Assembly: GCA_900770265.1 (NCBI GenBank) | Contig: CAAGJR010000035.1 | Location: 1-12,296 of the forward strand | From: an uncultured Acidaminococcus sp. | GTDB taxonomy: Bacteria > Bacillota > Negativicutes > Acidaminococcales > Acidaminococcaceae | Direction: 5' to 3' | DNA: 12,296 nucleotides | In this document: piece by piece, positions 7,282 to 12,296 of the stretch | Numbering within the stretch: the first letter of the stretch is position 1 | Layout: each line of letters begins with the position of its first letter | The notes under the pieces: generated by a model | What the model was told of the DNA's origin: nothing | The model's database searches: none | The model's input: the letters and a program-made list of their open reading frames with translations, nothing else | Position numbers and translations under genes: made by a program

Positions 7282-8460
7282 TTATTGCAGTGCCTTTTTC
7301 AGCACATCCACTTTATCCAGCCGTTCCCAGGGCAGATCCACATCCGTCCGGCCGAAATGGCCGTAGGCTGCCGTCTGCTTGTAGATGGGCCGCCGCAGAT
7401 CCAGGCTCTTGATGATGCCGGCCGGGGTCAGGGAGAAGTTCTTTTCGATCAGTTTCACGATCTCATCTTCAGGGATGGCATTGGTACCGTAGGTATTCAC
7501 GCTGATGGAAACCGGCCGTGCCACGCCGATGGCATAGGCCAGCTGGATTTCGCATTTCTTGGCCAGACCGGCAGCCACCACGTTCTTGGCCACATACCGG
7601 GCTGCATAGGCTGCGCTCCGGTCCACCTTCGTGGGATCCTTGCCGGAGAAGGCGCCGCCCCCATGACGGGCCATGCCACCGTAGGTATCCACGATGATCT
7701 TCCGTCCGGTCAGGCCGGAATCCCCCTGAGGACCGCCGATGACGAACCGGCCGGTGGGGTTGATGTGGTAGATGGTGTTCTCATCCAGCAGTTCAGCAGG
7801 AACCACCGGTTTGATTACGTGTTCCAGGATGTCCTTGCGCAGCTGGTCCATGGAAACTTCCGGAGCATGCTGGGCGGAAACCACGATGGTATTCACGCGG
7901 ACGGGTTTGTCGTCTTCGTATTCCACGGAAACCTGGGTCTTGCCATCGGGACGCAGGTAGGGCAGCGTGCCATCCTTGCGCACCTGGGCCAGCCGGCGGG
8001 CCAGCTTGTGGGCCAGGGAAATGGGTAGGGGCATGTATTCCGGAGTTTCGTCCGTGGCGTACCCGAACATCATGCCCTGGTCACCGGCCCCGATCTTTTC
8101 GTCGTCGGCATGGTCACCAGCCTTGGCTTCATCGGATTCATCCACGCCCTGGGCGATATCCGGAGACTGTTCGTCGATGGAGATCAGCACGCCGCAGGTG
8201 GCGCCGTCGAAGCCGTATTTGGCACGGTCATAGCCGATGTCGATCACCGTCTGGCGGGCGATCTTGGCAATGTCCACGTAGCAGCTGGTGGAGATTTCCC
8301 CTACAATATGGATTTGGCCCGTAGCCACCAGGGTTTCGCAGGCCACCCGGGCATCCGGGTCTTTTTCCAGGATGGCATCCAGTACCGCATCAGAGATCTG
8401 ATCGGCGATTTTGTCAGGATGCCCTTCCGTCACAGATTCAGACGTAAAGACTTTTCTCAT
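7282..8460 (-). CDS. metK: S-adenosylmethionine synthase (methionine adenosyltransferase)
   Basis: Makes SAM from methionine and ATP in the cytoplasm, with hydrolysis of the tripolyphosphate intermediate; normally a homotetramer. All signatures are present in 392 residues: GHPDKIADQ at 13-21 (H14 catalytic), the signature GAGDQGMMFGYA at 124-135, and the glycine-rich GGGAFSGKDPTKVDRS at 267-282. ATG at 8460 has a perfect AAGGAGG (8466-8472) with a 5-nt spacer. It is led by a SAM-I riboswitch, so the product of the enzyme represses its own synthesis. It is followed after 1 nt by priA. No anomalies in length or motifs. Confidence 0.99.
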   Translation of the reverse strand: MRKVFTSESVTEGHPDKIADQISDAVLDAILEKDPDARVACETLVATGQIHIVGEISTSCYVDIAKIARQTVIDIGYDRAKYGFDGATCGVLISIDEQSPDIAQGVDESDEAKAGDHADDEKIGAGDQGMMFGYATDETPEYMPLPISLAHKLARRLAQVRKDGTLPYLRPDGKTQVSVEYEDDKPVRVNTIVVSAQHAPEVSMDQLRKDILEHVIKPVVPAELLDENTIYHINPTGRFVIGGPQGDSGLTGRKIIVDTYGGMARHGGGAFSGKDPTKVDRSAAYAARYVAKNVVAAGLAKKCEIQLAYAIGVARPVSISVNTYGTNAIPEDEIVKLIEKNFSLTPAGIIKSLDLRRPIYKQTAAYGHFGRTDVDLPWERLDKVDVLKKALQ

Positions 8461-8474
8461 GTTTTCCTCCTTGC

Positions 8475-8503
8475 AAAAAAAATACTCTCAATATATGAGA
8501 GTA
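8475..8503 (-). terminator. riboswitch-controlled terminator of the metK leader
   Basis: On the minus strand TACTCTCA (8496-8503) pairs with TGAGAGTA (8483-8490) around a 5-nt loop, followed directly by eight T (8482-8475). The competing antiterminator pairs ATGAGAGT (8512-8519, the end of aptamer P1) with ACTCTCAT (8495-8502). SAM binding holds P1 closed and frees the terminator, so high SAM switches metK off. Confidence 0.93.
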
Positions 8504-8514
8504 CCTTATGGACT

Positions 8515-8620
8515 CTCATCTCACAATCGGATAACGCATTGCAGGACTTAGCACCGTTTGGCCCAAAGGCCAGGGTTGCTGTGGTTTCACAGGGCCATTC
8601 CCTCCACCACTCTTGATGAG
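8515..8620 (-). promoter_or_regulatory. SAM-I riboswitch (S-box) aptamer upstream of metK
   Basis: Read on the minus strand, the region carries the conserved S-box blocks in order: P1 5' strand CTCATC (8615-8620), CAAGAG, GGTGGAGGGA, TGGCCC, GAAACC, GCAACC, GGTGCTAAGTCC, and the closing P1 strand GATGAG (8515-8520). The P3 stem CTGTG/CACAG and a P4-like stem (CAAT/ATTG) are visible. The expression platform follows at once. The identification rests on match to the known S-box consensus and on the location directly before metK. Confidence 0.97.
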
Positions 8621-8643
8621 CTATATGTAATTGTGATAGTGTA

Positions 8644-8671
8644 ATTATATCAGATACAGTAGAAATGTCAA
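8644..8671 (-). promoter_or_regulatory. strong promoter of the metK-priA transcript
   Basis: The -35 TTGACA (8666-8671) and -10 TATAAT (8644-8649) are both perfect, 16 bp apart, with TG one base before the -10 (extended -10). Transcription should start near 8637, just before the riboswitch aptamer. The -35 lies 12 bp past the citC stop codon. No terminator separates citC from it, so citC read-through would also meet the riboswitch. Confidence 0.93.
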
Positions 8672-8683
8672 GGGTGGCCCGCT

Positions 8684-9730
8684 TTAGTAGTGGACCACGT
8701 CTTTTTCTCCCCTGATCCGGGCGATGATGGGTTTTGCCGCTTCACTGCGCAGGAAGTCCCAGGTGGTGGGAGGCACCTGCTGCTGCACCAGATCCCAGTT
8801 GTCCTCCTGGATGGCCTTGCGTACCGTGGAGGCGCTGACCACCACGCCGTTCTCCTCCCGGCGGGGTACGACGATGCACTGGATACCGGCCTCGGGCAGT
8901 TTCTGCTGCATGACCTGGTTGTACAGGCCCGTGACCACGCTGGTGGGTTCTTCGCCTACATACCGGGCCGTGATGCCCAGCCGGTGGGCGATTTTCGTGA
9001 AGATGGCCAGATCCAGGTTCGCATGGCTGGCGATGACCGCTTCCGCATCCTTCTGGAAATAGCTGGGGAACGTGGCCTGGCTGATGATGTACGGGCCGCT
9101 GTCATGGTACCGCAGGTTCTTCAGGTGGGCCGTACCGGCTTCGATGAGCTGTTTCCGCACCCCATAGGGGAACAGGCTGGCGTCCTCGCTGACCATGAAC
9201 AGGTGCACCACATCGTTTTCCGCCGCTGCCTTCTCCACCAGGTACTGGTGTCCCAGGGTGAAGGGGTTGGCGTTCATGACGATGGCACCCACTTTGGGAG
9301 CCTCCACCTTGCTCTGGGCCAGCCGGTCCAGGTAGCTGGAGAAGCCGTCCTTCCGGTTTTCCATGAACACGATCTGGTCTTCGATGCGGGCGATCTCGTA
9401 GAAGCCCAGGTCGCCGAAGAACTTGGCGGAGCTGCACTTGGTGTACAGGAACAGGTGCAGGTTGCCCCGTTCGTACTGGTACTGCACCAGGTGGGATACG
9501 ATTTCGTTCATGAGGCCCTCGCCCTGGTGGCGGTGGTCCACAGCCATGCAGCGCAGGGTGTTGCCGAAGCAGCTGCCCGTGGCGATGGCGTGATAGTCGT
9601 TATCGAACATCACGCAGGTATAATCCAGATTGGCATCCCGCCGGATGCCCTCCTGCTGCAGCAGAGCGTCCACCTGGGCATTGGTCCGGGCGTCCGAGGG
9701 ATAGACCTGGGAAATGAAGTAATCAGACAT
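8684..9730 (-). CDS. citC: [citrate (pro-3S)-lyase] ligase
   Basis: Acetylates the phosphoribosyl-dephospho-CoA prosthetic group of the citrate lyase acyl carrier protein with acetate and ATP, which activates citrate lyase for anaerobic citrate breakdown. From ATG at 9730 it has 348 residues, typical for CitC. Residues 1-125 form a GNAT-like N-terminal domain; the nucleotidylyltransferase domain follows, with NANPFTLGHQYL at 153-164 (the [HT]xGH nucleotide-binding motif) and SASTVR at 299-304. The start is set by AAGGAG (9738-9743) with a 7-nt spacer; a longer reading to 9805 would run through the promoter and is rejected. No citD, citE, citF, citX or citG lies in the window, so the gene stands alone here; its citrate lyase partners must be elsewhere. 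Confidence 0.93.
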   Translation of the reverse strand: MSDYFISQVYPSDARTNAQVDALLQQEGIRRDANLDYTCVMFDNDYHAIATGSCFGNTLRCMAVDHRHQGEGLMNEIVSHLVQYQYERGNLHLFLYTKCSSAKFFGDLGFYEIARIEDQIVFMENRKDGFSSYLDRLAQSKVEAPKVGAIVMNANPFTLGHQYLVEKAAAENDVVHLFMVSEDASLFPYGVRKQLIEAGTAHLKNLRYHDSGPYIISQATFPSYFQKDAEAVIASHANLDLAIFTKIAHRLGITARYVGEEPTSVVTGLYNQVMQQKLPEAGIQCIVVPRREENGVVVSASTVRKAIQEDNWDLVQQQVPPTTWDFLRSEAAKPIIARIRGEKDVVHY

Positions 9731-9764
9731 GGGTTGTCTCCTTGTATTCTTGAAAATTGTACCC

Positions 9765-9793
9765 ATTATAACATAAAAAAAATTGGTTGTCCT
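9765..9793 (-). promoter_or_regulatory. putative citC promoter
   Basis: The -10 TATAAT (9765-9770) is perfect; the -35 candidate AGGACA (9788-9793, 4 of 6) lies 17 bp away inside the stem of the upstream terminator. The predicted transcript has a leader of about 28 nt before ATG 9730. Confidence 0.65.
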
Positions 9794-9814
9794 TTGTCGG
9801 GACAACCAATTTTT
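9775..9814 (-). terminator. strong terminator after the DUF134-NifX gene
   Basis: A perfect 15-bp stem (9778-9792 with 9800-9814, core TTGGTTGTCC) closes a 7-nt loop, and on the minus strand runs into eight T (9782-9775). It starts 11 bp past the stop codon of the upstream gene. On the plus strand a shorter T-run (9810-9814) could give weak termination too. Confidence 0.92.
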
Positions 9815-9825
9815 CGTTTCAGGGC

Positions 9826-10587
9826 TTAGTGGTGGCAGCCGTGGCTGCCGCAGCCGCCTTCCCCATGATTGTGGTCATGATGGGAGCACTGCACATCTTC
9901 CTGGTAGGCCAGCTTGCCCGCCAGGAAATCGGCCACAGCCTGGTCCGCCTGGCCGCTGCAGCCGCCGTAGAAGCGGATGCCCTGCGCATTCAGGGCCTGC
10001 TGGGCACCGCCGCCGATGCCGCCACAGATCAGGGCTTCCACACCCAGATTCTTCAGCACGCCGGCCAGAGCCCCATGTCCCTGTCCGTTCGTACCTTCCA
10101 CATGGGCTTCCTTCACTTTGCCGTCTTCCACGTCATAGACCTTGAAATTCTCAGTCTTGCCGAAATGCTGGAAAATCTCACCGTTTTTCGTATCATAGGT
10201 CACTGCAATCTTCATGGTCTGTTCCTCCTCAGGAAAATCGGGAAGACCGCCCACCCGGGGCACGGAGCGCAGGATGAACTGGCAGCAGCCCCATTCCGGA
10301 TCCCGGGCGAACACCACGCTGCCTTCCTCGATCCGCAGGTCTTTGCCGTAGATCAGGACTTCCGCCAGCTTCTTCCGGGCCCGGTTCAGGATGTTCTGGA
10401 ACGTGGAACGGGCCACATCCAGCCGTTTCGCAGCTTCTCCCTGTTCCAGCCCCACATAGTCGCAGAGCCGCACCGCCTCGAATTCATCCAGGGTCAGCAC
10501 CACATCGCCCCGGGAAGGTTCATTTCCCACAAAATGGTAACTTCCCGGCTGCTGGTACACCCTGCGTTTCCGCATCGGTCTGGGCAA
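9826..10587 (-). CDS. DUF134 (UPF0251) HTH domain fused to NifX/NifB-type cofactor-binding domain
   Basis: A 253-residue two-domain protein. Residues 1-95 are a DUF134 domain: MPRPMRKRRV start, VVLTLDEFEAVRL at 29-41, then a sigma-region-4-like helix-turn-helix (about 48-80) that should bind DNA. Residues 125-230 match the dinitrogenase iron-molybdenum cofactor family (NifX/NafY/NifB C-terminus), beginning MKIAVTYD with HFG at 141-143 and GGIGGGAQ near 189-196. A His/Cys-rich tail (CSHHDHNHGEGG..) ends the protein and probably binds metal. The TTG at 10587 is chosen over ATG 10617: it has GAGGTGAG 4 nt upstream and gives the family's usual MPRP start, while the ATG lies about 9 nt from the predicted transcription start and has no ribosome binding site. 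Family members without nitrogenase occur widely in anaerobes; the cofactor here is unknown. Confidence 0.88.
   Translation of the reverse strand: MPRPMRKRRVYQQPGSYHFVGNEPSRGDVVLTLDEFEAVRLCDYVGLEQGEAAKRLDVARSTFQNILNRARKKLAEVLIYGKDLRIEEGSVVFARDPEWGCCQFILRSVPRVGGLPDFPEEEQTMKIAVTYDTKNGEIFQHFGKTENFKVYDVEDGKVKEAHVEGTNGQGHGALAGVLKNLGVEALICGGIGGGAQQALNAQGIRFYGGCSGQADQAVADFLAGKLAYQEDVQCSHHDHNHGEGGCGSHGCHH
10213..10229 (-). promoter_or_regulatory. internal ribosome binding site and ATG inside the fusion gene
   Basis: On the minus strand AGGAGG (10224-10229) lies 8 nt before an in-frame ATG (10213-10215), exactly where the NifX-like domain begins with MKIAVTYD. This is a consensus start, better than the start of the full-length gene. 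It could make a separate 129-residue NifX-like protein with the His/Cys tail. It may also be a relic of two genes that fused. Confidence 0.7.
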
Positions 10588-10611
10588 TCTTCTCACCTCA
10601 CTTTTTATTAT

Positions 10612-10623
10612 TGGCATATGCCA
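10612..10623. promoter_or_regulatory. 12-bp palindrome TGGCATATGCCA, candidate operator
   Basis: A perfect palindrome, extended on both sides by TTA/TAA after one mismatch, located at about +3 to +14 of the predicted DUF134-NifX transcript. That is a usual site for a repressor. Autoregulation by the DUF134 HTH domain is possible but not shown by the sequence. Confidence 0.6.
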
Positions 10624-10632
10624 TTAACTATG

Positions 10633-10660
10633 ATTATAGCCGAAAAAGGGATAAAGTCAA
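10633..10660 (-). promoter_or_regulatory. promoter of the DUF134-NifX gene
   Basis: The -35 TTGACT (10655-10660, 5 of 6) and -10 TATAAT (10633-10638, perfect) are 16 bp apart. The predicted start near 10626 gives a leader of about 39 nt to the TTG start codon. It lies 18 bp downstream (minus strand) of the heptamer arm of element B. Confidence 0.85.
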
Positions 10661-10763
10661 GGAACTATGGAATTTGTTAGTGGTGAGTGGTTAGTGGTTA
10701 GTGGCTGGTGGTCGGCGTTCGTGCGAAAAATCGGCTAAAATTGAAAACCACCAGGCCCGGGAT

Positions 10764-10805
10764 GGGCTTACCGGGCGGGATCCCTTCGGGACCCTTGGTA
10801 AGCCC
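10764..10805. repeat. hairpin 1 of element B
   Basis: GGGCTTACC (10764-10772) and GGTAAGCCC (10797-10805) form a perfect 9-bp stem. Inside it GGGATCC and GGGACCC can pair around CTTC with one A-A mismatch. Its 3' arm shares bases with hairpin 2, so both cannot form fully at once. Confidence 0.7.
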
Positions 10806-10855
10806 CTACGGATTGGAATCGGACCTTCGTCACCGCACCGTAGGGGCGCACCAAG
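10794..10855. repeat. hairpin 2 of element B
   Basis: CTTGGT (10794-10799) pairs with ACCAAG (10850-10855) and, after a 2x2 internal loop, GCCCCTACGG (10802-10811) pairs with CCGTAGGGGC (10838-10847). The total is 16 paired bases around a 26-nt loop. It excludes hairpin 1. A small CGGC/GCCG hairpin (10858-10869) follows. Confidence 0.7.
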
Positions 10856-10926
10856 ACCGGCGTCAGCCGTGTCGCCCGGTGCGACCGTCCCTTGGCTTCC
10901 TTCACTATCCACTAACCACTTACTCA

Positions 10927-11964
10927 CTAAAGGATTTCCAGCAATCTCTCCACATTTTCTTCCTTCGTGGCCCAGCTGGTGCAGATACGCATGAGCAGCC
11001 TGCCGTCGGGCCACTCGGTGCCGAAGCCCAGCACCACATGCTCGGCCAGCTCGTCGGCTTTCTTTTTGTCCAGCAGCAGGAACAGCTGGTTCGTGGGAGC
11101 CGGATAGGGCAGCTCGTACCCCTTTTCCAGCAAGGCCGTGCGGATTTTCCGGGCCAGGGCAATGCCGTGCCGGCCCAGCTTTTCGTACAGCCCATCCGTG
11201 AACAGGGTCTCGAACTGGATCCCTGTGATCCGGCCCTTGGCCACCAGAGCCCCGTGCTGCTTCACCATGGTGAAGAAATGGGGTACGAACCCGGGCTGCG
11301 GGAACACCACCGCTTCCCCGAACAGGGCGCCGCACTTGGTGCCGCCGATGTAGAACACGTCGCACAGCCGGGCTAGGTCCGGCAGGGTCACGTCATTTTC
11401 CGGCGTGCCCAGGGCATAGGCCAGCCGGGCCCCGTCCACAAAAAGCGGCAGCTTGTACGCCGTACACACAGCCTTGATGGCCTCCAGTTCGGCCAGGGTG
11501 TACAGGGTCCCCATTTCCGTGGGCTGGGACAGGTACACCAGGCCCGGCATCACCATATGCTCCCGGTTGGCATCGTCCCAGTAGTTCTTCACAAAGGCTT
11601 CCAGGGCCCTGGCCGTCAGCTTGCCGTCTTCCTCGGGCACGGCCAGCACCTTGTGGCCGCCGTATTCAATGGCCCCGGCTTCGTGCACGTTCACATGGCC
11701 GGTGCTCGCCGCCACCACGCCCTGGTAGGGCCGCAGCACCGTATCGATCACCGTGGCGTTGGCCTGGGTGCCGCCCACCAGAAAGTGGATTTCGGCGTTG
11801 GGTGCGTGGCAGGCTTCCCGGATCTTGTTCCGGGCACTTTCCGAATATTCATCTTCTCCGTAGCCGGCGGTCTGGTCCCAGTTGGTTTCCTGGAGCCGGG
11901 CCAGGATTTCCGGGGCAGCCCCCTCCTGGTAGTCGCTGGCAAACATGATCTTTTTGGGTTCCAT
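10927..11964 (-). CDS. ltaE: threonine aldolase family PLP-dependent enzyme
   Basis: A fold-type I PLP enzyme of the beta-eliminating lyase/threonine aldolase family, expected to split L-threonine or L-allo-threonine to glycine and acetaldehyde in the cytoplasm. The 345-residue length is normal. Visible motifs are GGTQANATV at 64-72 (cofactor phosphate region), STGHVNVHEAG at 87-97 (His stacking on PLP), LFVDGARLAYAL at 174-185 (D177 and R180), and the Schiff-base lysine K210 in GGTKCGAL. ATG at 11964 has AGGGGG (11972-11977) with a 7-nt spacer. The stop codon TAG lies inside the first heptamer of element B, so the repeat may have set the C-terminus. Related substrates such as other beta-hydroxy amino acids cannot be excluded. 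Confidence 0.93.
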   Translation of the reverse strand: MEPKKIMFASDYQEGAAPEILARLQETNWDQTAGYGEDEYSESARNKIREACHAPNAEIHFLVGGTQANATVIDTVLRPYQGVVAASTGHVNVHEAGAIEYGGHKVLAVPEEDGKLTARALEAFVKNYWDDANREHMVMPGLVYLSQPTEMGTLYTLAELEAIKAVCTAYKLPLFVDGARLAYALGTPENDVTLPDLARLCDVFYIGGTKCGALFGEAVVFPQPGFVPHFFTMVKQHGALVAKGRITGIQFETLFTDGLYEKLGRHGIALARKIRTALLEKGYELPYPAPTNQLFLLLDKKKADELAEHVVLGFGTEWPDGRLLMRICTSWATKEENVERLLEIL

Positions 11965-12001
11965 GATCGTTCCCCCTCATTTCGTTCTCGTTCTGGCCCT
12001 C

Positions 12002-12030
12002 ATTGTACAACGGGTCCTGTACAAACACAA
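12002..12030 (-). promoter_or_regulatory. putative ltaE promoter with overlapping inverted-repeat operator
   Basis: The -10 TACAAT (12002-12007) and -35 TTGTGT (12025-12030, weak) are 17 bp apart. The spacer and -10 are covered by an inverted repeat, TTGTACA (12003-12009) and TGTACAA (12018-12024), 8 bp apart. A regulator bound there would block RNA polymerase. The weak -35 lowers certainty. Confidence 0.55.
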
Positions 12031-12077
12031 ACGGTGATTTTGCATATGTCATCCAACAAAATGGCATATGAGGGAAA

Positions 12078-12296
12078 TCACAGCCCCAGGGGTTCGTTCA
12101 CCAAAATCACATGGGCCCGGTCCGGCACCCGGGAGAACCGGGTGATCAGGATCTGGCAGCAGCGGGTGTCGATGGATTTGCAGTGGGAGCACAGCCCGGT
12201 GACGGTGCAGGGCGTCTTCACCTTGTATTTGATGGCCACCACGGAGGCCACCCGGTTCTCCGCCCGGTCCAGGGCCGCTTCCAGCCCTTTGCACAC
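12078..12296 (-). CDS. LUD-domain protein (lactate utilization type), C-terminal end only
   Basis: The last 72 residues of a protein whose N-terminus lies beyond the window; the GTG at the edge is read as an internal Val codon, not a start. The match to the short LUD (DUF162, YkgG-like) family rests on LEAALDRAENRVASV, a cysteine cluster KTPCTVTGLCSHC...DTRCC (residues about 28-47) and the closing AHVILVNEPLGL. The cysteine pattern PCxxTGxCxxCxS is usual in the anaerobe-type members. LUD proteins act in lactate or related 2-hydroxy acid oxidation, but the role of this subfamily is not settled. There is 113 bp to ltaE. No T-rich terminator follows it. Confidence 0.82.
   Translation of the reverse strand: MCKGLEAALDRAENRVASVVAIKYKVKTPCTVTGLCSHCKSIDTRCCQILITRFSRVPDRAHVILVNEPLGL

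Larger units (their letters stand above)
10678..10928. repeat. heptamer-bounded intergenic element B with GC-rich structured core
   Basis: The left arm (10678-10712) is five 7-mers TAGTGGT, GAGTGGT, TAGTGGT, TAGTGGC, TGGTGGT. The right arm (10901-10928) is four inverted, more diverged units, reading AGTGAGT, AAGTGGT, TAGTGGA, TAGTGAA on the minus strand. Between them, 10750-10895 is GC-rich and full of inverted repeats (see the hairpin entries). This fills the gap between ltaE and the DUF134-NifX promoter; I find no credible ORF in it, and no standard terminator for ltaE. It resembles a short non-autonomous repeat family or a structured RNA; no known family is assigned. Confidence 0.8.

Noticed and set aside
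4944..7412. 822-codon open frame on the plus strand opposite priA
   Set aside because: It is antisense to a full PriA with all motifs. Its protein is rich in His, Gln, Gly and Pro with no domain, as expected from the opposite strand of GC-biased codons.
9731..9805. N-terminal extension of citC by 25 codons
   Set aside because: It would include the perfect -10 box and part of the terminator. ATG 9730 has a proper ribosome binding site and matches the family's start.
10588..10617. ATG at 10617 as start of the DUF134-NifX protein
   Set aside because: It lies in the palindrome about 9 nt after the predicted transcript start, lacks a ribosome binding site and adds residues not seen in the DUF134 family start.
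10691..11365. 224-codon minus-strand frame running from ltaE through element B
   Set aside because: It overlaps ltaE out of frame and crosses the repeats; no domain, no ribosome binding site tied to it.
12043..12070. CATATG...CATATG as terminator of the LUD gene
   Set aside because: The stem would be only 6 bp of a self-complementary site with a 16-nt loop and no T-run.
12294..12296. GTG at the window edge as the start of a 72-residue protein
   Set aside because: The sequence matches the C-terminal end of a larger LUD protein, so the gene continues beyond the window.

Overview
The window looks like a chromosomal segment of a GC-rich, anaerobic, low-redox Firmicute. The gene order metK-priA // def-fmt-DUF116-rsmB-rlmN, the SAM-I (S-box) leader on metK, a small clostridial-type ferredoxin, citrate lyase ligase and a LUD-domain protein fit the Negativicutes, perhaps an Acidaminococcus-like genus. 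That placement is inference from gene content and codon use; no search was run. All genes are on the minus strand except one small ferredoxin gene.

Right to left, in the direction of transcription, the window holds: the 3' end of a LUD-domain (lactate utilization type) gene; a threonine aldolase family gene (ltaE) with its own promoter and an inverted-repeat operator candidate; a roughly 250-bp structured non-coding element bounded by inverted heptamer arrays; a DUF134 (UPF0251) HTH domain fused to a NifX/NifB-type cofactor-binding domain, with its own promoter, a palindrome at the predicted start of transcription and a strong terminator; a solitary citC; then a strong promoter, a complete SAM-I riboswitch and the metK-priA pair, which ends in a hairpin terminator.

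Next comes a plus-strand ferredoxin gene convergent with priA. The 209 bp between their stop codons holds a second heptamer-bounded element and two oppositely oriented terminators. Beyond it is a tightly packed minus-strand operon: def, fmt, a DUF116 membrane protein, rsmB and rlmN (cut by the window edge). Three junctions carry a 4-bp ATGA overlap (the one before rsmB may instead be a short gap) and one has a 3-nt gap. This operon makes initiator formyl-Met-tRNA, removes the formyl group from nascent proteins and modifies 16S and 23S rRNA.

The least explained parts are the two heptamer-bounded intergenic elements, which abut stop codons, and the DUF134-NifX fusion, which has a consensus ribosome binding site and ATG in frame inside it. 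The core genes are ordinary in sequence and complete in their catalytic motifs. I saw no phage, IS transposase, CRISPR array, tRNA or rRNA.
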